Below are positions 32,735 to 42,072 of a stretch of DNA of 64,000 nucleotides, in pieces (positions within the stretch are counted from its first letter, which is position 1; every line of letters starts with the position of its first letter). Location: NCBI GenBank assembly GCA_001972305.1, contig BDDD01001475.1, positions 154,751 through 218,750 of the forward strand, given 5' to 3'. The notes beneath the pieces were generated by a model, which did not search any database, had not been told where the DNA came from, and was given only the letters and a program-made list of their open reading frames with translations. This DNA is from Cephalotus follicularis. Taxonomy: Eukaryota; Streptophyta; Magnoliopsida; Oxalidales; Cephalotaceae. Position numbers and translations under genes: made by a program.

Positions 32735-33821
32735 ACCCACTTTGCGATATTATTTATTGCTAAAAGTCGACGCGTTGAAGTTATATGAGTCATTGACAAA
32801 CTGGCTAAAACGAGTCGACGCTTTTCTTGAAGAAGTCGACGCCTTTCGTAGCAGTCGACGTTTTAATCTTAAATGTCGATGCGATGAAGCTATATGCATC
32901 AGTTGACCTAGACAAAGACTTAAAGGAGCCGACGCCTTTCAGAAAGAAGTCGACGTCTTCACTACAAACAAGAGATAAAATCTGACTTTTTGGCATTTTG
33001 TGAGTAAAATTCTTTAATTAGGGACACGTGGCAGGCTAGGGGAAGGTTTTATAAGGTTTTATCTTGGGATCTAACAAGTGCAACACTTGGATTGGTTGAA
33101 AATTAATCACATGGGTTGCCAAGATAAGGTAATTAAGTGTGAAGAAACTTACCCAAGAAGCCATCTCCCTATTTAATGACAAACAATGCATGAAGTCAGT
33201 CATTTTGAGCTAAGGAAGGAAGTGTTTCTGCAGATAAGGAAGTGGAGAATTCATAGTAAGCAATAGAGAAAGGAATTCAAAAGCTAATGTAAGGAAATTT
33301 TCTACCCATTGTTTACAAACATCCCCTGTTTTGACAGCAGCTTATTTTATTGATAACTTCTTCAATTCGTGTTTAAACACCTTACTGAGCTATTTTGAGC
33401 TCATTCCTTTCGATGTTGTGTTTCAAATAAAATGTTTTCAGGAAACAAATGAACGGAGAGTGCGAGCTTGAGGAACCTCTTTAGAAGCAGTTTTTGAGAA
33501 ACAAAGACAATGCGATGATACTCGCACTATATTTTGTTATGAAATATGAATAACGTTTTTCCGCTGTAATATATATGTTTATGTAGAAAAAGGATCCTGT
33601 GTAATGTAGACCTATGACGTGGTCATGACTTTTTTTTTATAAATGTTTATGTGAATTGAAGTTTATGTACGATATTTTCTTTTTTACAAAGTGTACATTT
33701 ATGATGTTATGTACTTATAAAGAAGAGTACCTAAGAATGGAACGTTTCACACCCAACGTAGCGCCACCGATCTTTGGAGTTCGCTTTGAGTTTAAAGTGG
33801 ACTCGGGTCGGGGTCGCTACA
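32708..33821 (+). mobile_element. Solo LTR (1114 bp) inside Tekay-B pol
   Basis: Starts TGTAAGAACCCAAATTTCC and ends GTCGGGGTCGCTACA, flanked by exact CAGGA duplications. It interrupts the RNase H-integrase linker of Tekay-B between SQYSIHP and GSTKMYQ. No internal region or second LTR remains, so it is the product of LTR-LTR recombination. It carries a TCGAC array at 32764-32954. No coding content. Confidence 0.93.
32764..32954. repeat. GTCGACG array in solo LTR
   Basis: Cores: AAGTCGACG (32764), GAGTCGACG (32812), GAAGTCGACG (32831), CAGTCGACG (32851), ATGTCGATG (32872), CAGTTGACC (32900), GAGCCGACG (32926) and GAAGTCGACG (32946). The steps inside clusters are 19-21 bp, with others of 26-48 bp. 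Confidence 0.85.
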
Positions 33822-33826
33822 CAGGA
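33822..33826. repeat. Right target-site duplication of solo LTR
   Basis: CAGGA, identical to 32703-32707. Confidence 0.92.
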
Positions 33827-34788
33827 TGTATACTGTACTGCGACTTATGCGCTGCATTTAATAACGCACCTTTTATCTCAGGATCATCCAGAAGACACAC
33901 CCGTCCCCGAAACCTCAGAATACAGTTAGAATGCATCTGAAAATCTGACTTCGGACCCAGATCCTTGCGAATCTTCAGTAGTTCAGGAACACGCAACTGT
34001 GCATCATTTATATGGTCCAGTAGTGTCGGCTGCGCTTGCTTGCTAGCCACAATAACCCCCGGTGCCTGATTAAACGGAGACCATTTTTGAAAGTCCTTTA
34101 ACATCTTCCACTGAGATATCATTGTGTTAGCAATCATAGCCTTAAGGCTTAAGGCATCCGCGACCACATTCTCTTTCCTGGGATGGTACTGAATGCTACA
34201 ATCATAGTCATTAAAGAACTCAACCCATCTTCGTTGCCTCATGTTCAGTGTATCTTGACAGAAAAGATACCTCAAACTTTTGTGGTCAGTGAAAATCTCA
34301 AACTGTGCTCCATATAAATAATGTCTCCATTTCTGAAGAGCAAAGATAATCGCGGCCAATTCAAGATCACGCGTCGTGTAGTTCTCCTCATACGGCATTA
34401 GCTTCCGCGAAGAATAAGCGATCACTCTGCCTCGTTGCATCGACATGTAACCCAATCCCTTACCTGAAGCATCACTATAGACTACAAAGCCCTCGTTACC
34501 CTCAGGTAACGCCAAAACAGGAGCGGAAACCAACCAATCCTTCAGATATAAAAAACTGGCTTCACATTCATCATCCCAGATGAACAAAGTCTTCTTCTGA
34601 GTAAGCTGCGTCAACGGTGCAGCTATCGTCAAAAAGTTCTGGATGAAGCTCCAATAATATCCCGTCAAACCAAGAAAACTGTGTACCTCAGTCACATTCC
34701 TTGGTTGCGGCCAAACTCGCACCACCTCAGTCTTTGACGGATCCACAGCCAAACCCTCTCCGGATACAATGTGACCAAGAAAAATCAC
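33827..34788 (-). pseudogene. pol: Tekay-B RT end, RNase H and linker to integrase
   Basis: An uninterrupted frame of more than 300 codons. It starts in the RT connection ([20 protein letters not shown]). RNase H follows: [20 protein letters not shown] (catalytic Asp), [20 protein letters not shown] (Glu-containing helix), [20 protein letters not shown] (Asp) and [20 protein letters not shown] (Asp). The linker ends [20 protein letters not shown] and then HKSQYSIHP, where the solo LTR cuts in. A stop at about 34830 separates it from the RT core. All visible RNase H acidic residues are present. Confidence 0.92.
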
Positions 34789-34830
34789 ATGATCAAGCCA
34801 GAACTAACACTTGCCAAACTTGGTATACAA

Positions 34831-35547
34831 CTAATGCTCTCTGAGAATCTGCAAAACCAATCTCAGATGATAGGCGTGCTCCTCTTCACTCCTTGAGTAC
34901 ACCAATATGTCATCGATGAACACTACCACAAACTGATCCAGGTAAGGTCGAAACACATCATTCATTAGCGACATAAATGCCGCCGGTGCATTGGTGACAC
35001 CAAACGGCATTACCAAAAACTCATAGTGACCAAACCTAGTCTGGAAGGTAGTCTTCTCTATATCTCCTTCCTTCACTCTCAGCTTGTGATAACCCGACAT
35101 CAGATCGAGTTTGGAGAACACCCTTGACCCTTGTAACTGATCAAACAAATCCTCAATATGTGGAAGAGGATACTTATTCTTGATAGTAGCCTTATTCAAC
35201 ATTCTGTAGTCGATACAAAGCCTCATCGACCCATCCTTCTTTTTCACAAATAATACTGGCGTGCCCCACGGAGAAACACTGGGCCGAACAAAACCCTTTT
35301 CAATTAGGTCTTGCAAGTGTAACTTCAACTCTCGCAACTTCGTAGGAGTCATTCGGTAAGGCACCTTAGAGATAGGAGTCATACCTGGTACTAGGTCAAT
35401 CACAAACTCCATGCTCCTCTTTGGTGACAAAGACACCAAATCTACAGGAAACACATCTGGATATTCGTTCACAATAGGGACATCCTCCAGGCACTTACCT
35501 TTCTCCCTTCTTCTGTTAATCACATGTGCCAGAAACCCTTCACACAC
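34831..35547 (-). pseudogene. pol: Tekay-B reverse transcriptase core
   Basis: Frame of 238 codons: [20 protein letters not shown], then [100 protein letters not shown] and the active site [13 protein letters not shown], all intact. It ends in LQILREH with a stop where the family reads QLYTKFGKC. It is the same family as element A RT (6728-8387) but much better kept. Confidence 0.94.
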
Positions 35548-35559
35548 TTTTTCTAGATA

Positions 35560-36239
35560 TCTCGATGCCCGAATAAAAGATATAATCGGTGTTGAGAACC
35601 CTTTGTTTCCCTTGAACTGTATAGTAGTTCAGTCAGGTAAGCAAAAATCCACAGTCTTATTATAACAGTCCATGTATGCACGGTAAACTGACAAACAGTC
35701 CATACCCAAGCTGACATCAAAATGATGTATGGGCAATACAATCAAATCTGTATACACTGGAACACCTGCCATAGAAATCTCGTAACCTCTATACACTGAA
35801 TCTGTACACATGGAACCCCCAGTAGGTGTACTCACATCAAGAATATATGGCATGGAATCAGGAGGCACATTTAAACATGATGCAAATCGGGAAACAATAA
35901 AAGAATGCGATGCCCCCGAGTCCATCAGCACTCCAGTAAAAAAAAACCATAAACATATATAGTACCTCCCACAACAGAAGTAGACTCTGGAACCTCTGTC
36001 TGAGTGAGAATGAAAACTCTACCTTTCACGATACCTTTGCCGGTATCTCTCCGCTGTGACGGTCCAGGTGCAGATCTGCTACCACTCGCTGGCCCAGTAG
36101 GTGCTGTCATTTGACCCCTTGGGCAATCCCTCGCCATGTGGCCAGACTCCCCACATCTCATACACAGCCCTTTCTTCAACCAACAGTCTTTCTGAATGTG
36201 ACCCATACGGTCGTAGGCAGAACAATCTCTGAGCCTCAT
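35560..36239 (-). pseudogene. Tekay-B gag zinc knuckles and protease
   Basis: Two knuckles: CSAYDRMGHIQKDC, in which the second Cys has become Tyr, and CMRCGESGHMARDC, which is complete. The linker GKGIVKGRVFILTQTEVPES follows, then protease MLMDSGASHSFIVSRFA with D-S-G intact and VLPIHHFDVSLGMDCLSVYR. A frameshift near 35930 separates linker and protease, and a stop near 35628 the protease and its tail. Confidence 0.9.
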
Positions 36240-36355
36240 GTTACTCCCCTGACTGCAGACTGACTGGATCTATTCTTTGGTGACTTTGATGGTGAACCGC
36301 TGCCCTGCCATTTCGATGATGCTGGCCTAGACTGAGTAGAAGTTTGTTTACTCTA

Positions 36356-37220
36356 CTATGCTCGGGCCCTCTCGTCCTGGTCTTCACTCAATACACTCTC
36401 TATCAACCTTGCCTTCTGGGTAACTTCCACAAAAGTACCTAGCTCCATAACTCTAATCCGAGACCGAAGATTCGGTCGCAGGCCTCTCAAGAACCTCCGA
36501 ATCTTCTTTTCTTCGTCGGCCACCAGATAGGCTGAATGTCTGGCAAGCTCCACAAATCGGGCCTGATACTCGGCCACAGTCATGTCACCCTGGCGCAGCT
36601 CCAAGAGCTCTGTTTCTCTCCTTTCCCGCTCTATCCGGGGTACTTAAGCCTCCAGGAACTCCTCCTGAAACCCCTCCTAAGTACTAGCAACTCTGGTGGT
36701 CTCCCATTTAGCTTTGACCATCTCCCACCAGTGAGTGGCCTTACCCCATAATCGGTACACAGCAAATCTCAGCTTCTGCCTGTCAGTGCACTCCATCACT
36801 TCAAATATCTTCTCTAGATCCTGTAGCCACCTCTCAGAAATAGTGGCATCAAGCTCCCCTTTGAAACTGGGAGGATTCTGTCTCATGAACCTCTCAAGGT
36901 TCCTTCCAAACCGATTACTGTCATCATGTACACCCTAAGCAGGAGCCATCTACTAAGCCTGAGCTTGAGCATACAATCTCCGCATCTCCTCCATGTTCGC
37001 TGCATTAGTAGCCATCTGCTGCTGATTACCAGCTATCTGCTACTGGAAATAGTCAGCGATGCGGTCCATCGGATCTCTCGCATCAGGTGCCGCCTCTGGA
37101 ATATTCATGTTGGCAGCCCCCTGTGGAACATTATTCATTGGATCCCCCCATAAGATTTACCTCCCCGGGAACATCCTCATCAACAATGTTATGCCTTCCG
37201 CTTCTTTTCCGACCGTCCAT
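36356..37220 (-). pseudogene. gag: Tekay-B gag capsid part
   Basis: Likely start at 37220 (MDGRKRSGRHNIVDEDVPGE). After a stop-ridden stretch the capsid core reads MRQNPPSFKGELDATISERW, LQDLEKIFEVMECTDRQKLR, VYRLWGKATHWWEMVKAKWE, then MELRQGDMTVAEYQARFVEL, RHSAYLVADEEKKIRRFLRG and LRPNLRSRIRVMEL. Stops lie near 36644, 36677, 36940-36955 and further right. The block order equals that of the gag fragment at 2047-2630. Confidence 0.88.
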
Positions 37221-37345
37221 TTGTTCCTATAATAGAATAACATAAACCATCAAGAACAATCTTAAATCATTAATGAACTTTCCTTATAGGAACACATATT
37301 TAATTGCCAAGGACAATCTCCTAGCTAAGCATATAATGGTTATAT

Positions 37346-37357
37346 GCTCTGATATCA
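37346..37357 (-). other. Primer-binding site of Tekay-B
   Basis: TGATATCAGAGC on the minus strand, one base off the canonical TGGTATCAGAGC, 4 bp from the LTR edge at 37362. Confidence 0.85.
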
Positions 37358-37361
37358 CTGC

Positions 37362-37845
37362 TGTCACACCCCGTTCCATTATAAAACATACAAGTCAAGG
37401 CAATCAACATAAATCCAGCTTATACAAAATACGATAAATTTAAAACTTTAAATCCATTAACATCTTGCATAAGCATTTAAATATAAGCTGAAAGTAAACC
37501 GAACCATGCATCCCATACCACATGATTCCAATATTTAATATAGTTATACCATTGTCAACTGCCCTCTATCGGAGCGTGATCAAAGTCGATTAACATCATT
37601 AATACAGTAATCCGAAATAAAACATGTTTTAATACATTGTTTAACATTTATTCAAGTAGATAAACTCCATCACTCCTCTGATTCGGCCGCATATGGTCGA
37701 AATCCCAGTCACTGCATCAATCTGTAATAGTAGGGGGTTAGCCTTTGTCCTCACTCGGCTAAATCATAAGTGTAATTTAGGGTCAATGATAATGAATGTC
37801 ATGTAATGAATGCATCCATGATGCATACATAGTATATCACAATAC
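37362..37845 (-). mobile_element. 5' LTR of Tekay-B, inner part
   Basis: Starts TGTCACACCCCGTTCC and follows the 3' LTR closely (28467-28955) until 37845, where similarity stops at CACAATAC and SIRE-type copia coding sequence begins. Confidence 0.92.
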
Positions 37846-38551
37846 GTTTATTGGACAAAGAGAAGGCAATGTTTATGTTATTAATTTAAATGACCTTCAA
37901 AATCAAAATGTAAAATGCCTTGTCTCCTTAAATGAAGATAGTTGGATGTGGCATAGAAGGCTTGGACATTTGAGTATGAGAACAATTGCAAAAATTTTGA
38001 AACATGACCTAGTTAAAGGTCTTCCAAAATTGAGTTTTCTAAAAGATAAATTGTGTGATGCTTGCCAACAAGGTAAACAAATAAGAGCAAGTTTTAAACC
38101 TACAAACATTGTTGCAACTTCTAGGCCACTCAAACTACTCCATATGGATCTCTTTGGACCAATAAACATAAGAAGCTTAGGAGGTAAATCTTATGCCTAT
38201 GTTATTGTTGATGACTACACTAGGTACACATGGGTTTATTTTTTAGCACATAAAAGTGAAACTTTTACTTTCTTTGCCATTTTTTGTAAAATTGTTCAAA
38301 AAGAGAAAGGAGTTTCAATTTTGAAAATTAGAAGTGACCATGGCAAAGAATTCGAAAATAATATTTTTGATGATTATTGCATTAAAAATGGTTTTAAACA
38401 TGAGTTTTCAACCCCTAGGACTCCTCAACAAAATGGAGTTGTTGAAAGGAGAAATAGAACTTTGGAAGAAATGACAAGAACAATCTTTGCGAAAATGATT
38501 TACCAAAGTATTTTTGGGCCGAAGCCACAAACACCGCATGCTATATTTTGA
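37846..38551 (+). pseudogene. pol: SIRE-like integrase, N-terminus missing
   Basis: Reads FIGQREGNVYVINLNDLQNQ, then the zinc-binding MWHRRLGHLSMRTIAKILKH with CDACQQGKQIRASFKPTNIV. The core follows: LLHMDLFGPINIRSLGGKSY (Asp), ILKIRSDHGKEFENNIFDDY (Asp) and TPQQNGVVERRNRTLEEMTR (Glu), with the triad complete. The first codons up to 37845 belong to the surrounding LTR, not to this gene. A one-base shift near 38490 moves the frame to the next segment. This wording of the integrase core is characteristic of SIRE/Maximus elements. Confidence 0.92.
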
Positions 38552-39153
38552 ATAGAACATCAATAAGGCCTATTCTCAAAAAGACTCCATACGAGTTATG
38601 GAATGAGAGAAAGCCTAACATTAGCTACTTTCGTGCCTTCGGATGCAAATGTTTCGTTCACAACAATGGAAAAGACCAACTTGGTAAGTTCGATTCTAAA
38701 GCGGATGAAGGTATATTTCTTGGCTACTCTCTCACTAGTAAAGCTTATAGATGTTTCAATAAGCGTACTTTATTAGTAGAAGAATCTATGCATGTTGCAT
38801 TTGATGAGTTACATGATTCTACTTCACATGTTCTTGATAGTATACATTTTCATGAACCTTTGGTGGACCTAGATATAGAACCTAAGGAAAATTACCAAAA
38901 AGAACTTATGGATAAGACTTATAAGGTAGTTAGTGACCACCCATATGAGGCTATCATAGGTGACATTCAACAAGGCATTAGGACTAGATCTAGAGCAAAC
39001 ACTTGTAACTATGTTGCATTCCTATCCCACCTAGAACCCAAGAACTTTGTAGAAGCAGAAAAAGATGAATATTGGATTTTAGCTATGCAAGAAGAGCTAA
39101 ACCAATTTGATAGAAACAAAGTTTGGTTTTTAGTACCTAGACCAAAGGTATAG
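38548..39153 (+). pseudogene. pol: SIRE-like integrase end and RT start
   Basis: Continues in the new frame as LNRTSIRPILKKTPYELWNE, RKPNISYFRAFGCKCFVHNN and KADEGIFLGYSLTSKAYRCF (integrase C-terminus and linker), then GIRTRSRANTCNYVAFLSHL and AMQEELNQFDRNKVWFLVPR (RT N-terminus). A second shift at about 39147 leads into the long RT-RNase H frame. Confidence 0.9.
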
Positions 39154-39164
39154 GAACTAAATGG

Positions 39165-40550
39165 GTGTTTAGAAACAAAATGGATGATCAAGGGACCATT
39201 ATTAGAAACAAGGCTAGACTAGTTACCCAAGGCTATTCACAAGAAGAAGGAATAGACTATGATGAGACATATGCCCCGGTTGCTAGACTAGAATCCATTC
39301 GATTGTTGCTTGCATTTGCTTGTTTTAATAATTTCAAATTATATCAAATGGATGTGAAAAGCGCTTTTTTAAATGGTTTTATAAAAGAAGAGGTGTATGT
39401 TGAACAACCTCAAGGTTTTGAGGACCCTCACTTTCCAAATCATGTTTTCAAACTAAATAAAGCTTTATATGGACTCAAACAAGCCCCTCGTGCTTGGTAT
39501 GAGAGATTGACAAAGTTTTTAACTGGAAACGATTTTAAACGAGGAAATGTCGATATCACTCTTTTTACAAAATCTAAAGGTAATGATCTACTTATTGTTC
39601 AAATTTATGTTGATGATATTATCATTGGATCTACTAATGATTTTTTATGCAAGGAATTTTCAAATACAATGAAATCTGAATTTGAAATGAGTTTAATGGG
39701 AGAGCTCAACTCTTTTCTTGGACTACAAGTCACACAAAATAAAGATGGGATCTTCATCAACCAAAAAAAATATACAAAGGATATTCTCAAGCAGTTTGGG
39801 ATGGAGAATGCTAAAACGAGCAAGACACCTATGAGTACCTCTACAAAGTTTGACAAAGATGAACAAGGTAAATGTATCGATCAAAAGCTTTATAGAAGTA
39901 TGATAGGTTCTTTATTGTACTTAACTGCAAGTAGACCCGATATTTTGTTTAGTGTGTGCTTGTGTGCCCGTTTTCAATCCAATCCTAAAGAATCTCATTT
40001 ATGTGCTGTGAAAAGGATTTTTAAATATCTTGCATACACACCTACATTAGGCTTGTGGTATTCCCGAGACTCTAGTTTTGATTTACACTCTTACTCGGAT
40101 GTCGACTTTGGTGGTTATAAAGTAGACCGCAAGAGCACTAGTGGCTCATGCCAATACCTAGGGAGCATGCTTGTCTCTTGGTTTAGTAAGAAGCAAAATT
40201 CAGTAGCTTTATCCACCACTGAAGCTGAATATATTACAGTAGGTAGTTGTTGTGCGCAAATTCTTTGGCAAAAGCAACAATTGGTTGATTATGGTATATG
40301 TGTTAAGGATGTATCTATTAAATGTGATAATACTAGTAGTATTTGTCTTGCTAAGAACCCAGTCCATCACTCTAGGACAAAACACATTGACATTATATAC
40401 CATTTCTTAAGAGAACATGTAGAAAGTTGTGACATTGTTTTAGAGTATATTCCTACCGAAAAACAAGTGGCGGATATTTTCACCAAACCACTAGATGAGA
40501 ATTCTTTTTCTAAGTTTAGAAAAGAATTAGGTTTATGTGAGCTTGAATGA
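39165..40550 (+). CDS. pol: SIRE-like reverse transcriptase and RNase H, intact 461 codons
   Basis: Longest clean copia frame on the plus strand. RT reads EEGIDYDETYAPVARLESIR, LYQMDVKSAFLNGFIKEEVY, KALYGLKQAPRAWYERLTKF and the active site VQIYVDDIIIGSTNDF with both Asp. The connection NSFLGLQVTQNKDGIFINQK leads to RNase H: LHSYSDVDFGGYKVDRKSTS, ALSTTEAEYITVGSCCAQIL and IKCDNTSSICLAKNPVHHSR. It ends naturally at SKFRKELGLCELE. The first codon shown is a frame entry after a shift, not a genuine start. The catalytic residues look usable, but nothing upstream is. Confidence 0.95.
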   Translation: MFRNKMDDQGTIIRNKARLVTQGYSQEEGIDYDETYAPVARLESIRLLLAFACFNNFKLYQMDVKSAFLNGFIKEEVYVEQPQGFEDPHFPNHVFKLNKALYGLKQAPRAWYERLTKFLTGNDFKRGNVDITLFTKSKGNDLLIVQIYVDDIIIGSTNDFLCKEFSNTMKSEFEMSLMGELNSFLGLQVTQNKDGIFINQKKYTKDILKQFGMENAKTSKTPMSTSTKFDKDEQGKCIDQKLYRSMIGSLLYLTASRPDILFSVCLCARFQSNPKESHLCAVKRIFKYLAYTPTLGLWYSRDSSFDLHSYSDVDFGGYKVDRKSTSGSCQYLGSMLVSWFSKKQNSVALSTTEAEYITVGSCCAQILWQKQQLVDYGICVKDVSIKCDNTSSICLAKNPVHHSRTKHIDIIYHFLREHVESCDIVLEYIPTEKQVADIFTKPLDENSFSKFRKELGLCELE

Positions 40551-40664
40551 TGTTTATTATGTTTGAATGATATGTTTGATTGAATGTTATATTGATGTGA
40601 TGATTTTTTTTTGTTATTGTTCTGTTTTTTTTTTGCTTGATTTTGTGTTCTGCTTTACAAAAAT

Positions 40665-40910
40665 GTCGACTTCTTTTCTGGAAATTCTATGTTTTACAAA
40701 ATCACGTCGACTTCTTTTCTGCAAAACTTTATGACTTACGAAAATCACGTTGATCTCTTTTCGAAAACATCGACCTCTTTGTGTTTCCCTGAAACACGTC
40801 GACTTCTTTTCAATAACGTCGATGCTTTTTAAAACGCAACGTTTTCTGAATCGATTTCTTCCGTTCATTTAAAGAACGCGCCGATTTCTTTTGAATCACG
40901 TCGACGTCTT
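40665..40910. repeat. CGTCGACTTCTTTTC array, internal region of SIRE fragment
   Basis: Between RNase H and the env-position ORF: TGTCGACTTCTTTTCTG, CACGTCGACTTCTTTTCTG, CACGTTGATCTCTTTTCG, ACATCGACCTCTTTG, CACGTCGACTTCTTTTC, AACGTCGATGC and CACGTCGACGTC. Spacing is longer at first (about 43 bp) and then about 20 bp. The orientation is opposite to that of the array in this element's LTR. Confidence 0.8.
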
Positions 40911-40959
40911 TTACTCTATCACCAAATTCGGCTAGAAGGTGAAATTGCAACAAAATTGA

Positions 40960-41447
40960 AGAAAGAGGACACTTACAACAAGAGTACTTTGAATCGGATG
41001 GGGTGGAAAAAGCAAGAAGGGATTTGGACCTATTGCCCCAAAGTTGATCAAGGGCCAAGGATTGCAATTGAATAGCAAGAAGAGAACCCTCCTTGGGAAG
41101 CTCAAGGAGAATCTGCACCTGCTCTGCCTCAAGCTCAAGGAACCTCATCCTCTATTGATTATGACAGAGTGATAGAGTTCGTGCGCTCAAAATTTGATTC
41201 TATGCAAGCTTTGCTTGAAGAGAAATTTGAGCAAGTGAACACGCGGCTCACTAGCTTGGAGAAATATCATGAGATGATTCGCTCCGATTTTGAAAACATG
41301 GATGACACCATCTACTACAATCTAAAAGTCGTAAAGAGGCGTCTAAAAAGAATGGAACGAAAACTTGCCGATTCCAAGACTATTGATGGTTGCGAAGAGA
41401 CTTCTGGCGATGAATCCAATTCCGATGCCCCTCCTGCTGCTGCATGA
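40960..41447 (+). pseudogene. SIRE-like env-position ORF, C-terminal remnant
   Basis: Recognisable from NKSTLNRMGWKKQEGIWTY onward. After a TAG near 41072 it reads EENPPWEAQGESAPALPQAQ and SSIDYDRVIEFVRSKFDSMQ. A long helical, probably coiled-coil segment follows (KFEQVNTRLTSLEKYHEMIR, YNLKVVKRRLKRMERKL), then an acidic end and a stop at 41447. SIRE/Maximus elements carry such an extra ORF after RNase H, often called env-like. No signal peptide or membrane helix is visible in what remains. The N-terminus is lost in the TCGAC array region. Confidence 0.7.
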
Positions 41448-42060
41448 TCTTGTTGTTGTTTCTGTTTTGTTTCTTGTTGCTGTTTTTGTTTTTAGTTATG
41501 TTGTAATGAAACTAAGTATTTATTTATAGTTTTTGTAAGAACAAAGTTTGTTAATGAATTTATGATATTAATGAAATGTTTATGTGTTTATGAAATTATG
41601 TTTATGAGATGATGTTTATACAGTTTTATGAATTATGTTATGATTGTGTTAAATGAATGTGTTTCTCAATTATTGCCGAAAATTATGTTCATTGCCAATA
41701 TTTGTGATATTTTGTGAATAATGCCTATGATCATACTCTTTTCACCCCTGCTTATTTTAAGGGGGAGCTAATGTTTTCTGCCTTTTGTAGAACTTTTTGA
41801 TGCTATACAAAAAAGGGGGAGAATAAGCTCAAAATATGTAAGTATTAAAGGGAGAATTGGGCTCAAGCTCAAGGTTAATGTTAATTTGGAGAAAAGGCTC
41901 ACATATTGGAGAAATTGTTCAAAGAAGCAAAACTTATAGCTTATTTGATATTGCACACTCAATATGATTTTTGCAAGATATCTTTATTTGTTTTCTCTTA
42001 TGTTTTTTAATTGGTATTACTTTGCTTTATGCCTTTTTGAGCAAATTTTTGCATCATCAA
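41448..42060 (+). other. SIRE-like 3' noncoding region
   Basis: T-rich, no gene seen. It includes several short purine tracts (AAGGGGGAGCTAATG near 41760, AAAGGGGGAGAATAAGC near 41813) resembling the terminal polypurine tract, a known habit of SIRE-type elements. Confidence 0.65.
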
Positions 42061-42072
42061 AAAGGGGGAGAT
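42061..42072 (+). other. Polypurine tract of SIRE-like element
   Basis: AAAGGGGGAGAT directly before the LTR start TGTTGACG. Confidence 0.88.

Noticed and set aside
33656..33940. 94-codon plus-strand frame
   Set aside because: It crosses the solo LTR edge at 33821 and continues antisense to RNase H, so it is a chance fusion.
40614..41148. Minus-strand frames opposite the SIRE-like env-position ORF
   Set aside because: Arg/Lys-rich translation of the TCGAC array and the complement of the env-position ORF. The plus strand has the recognisable SIRE-type sequence.
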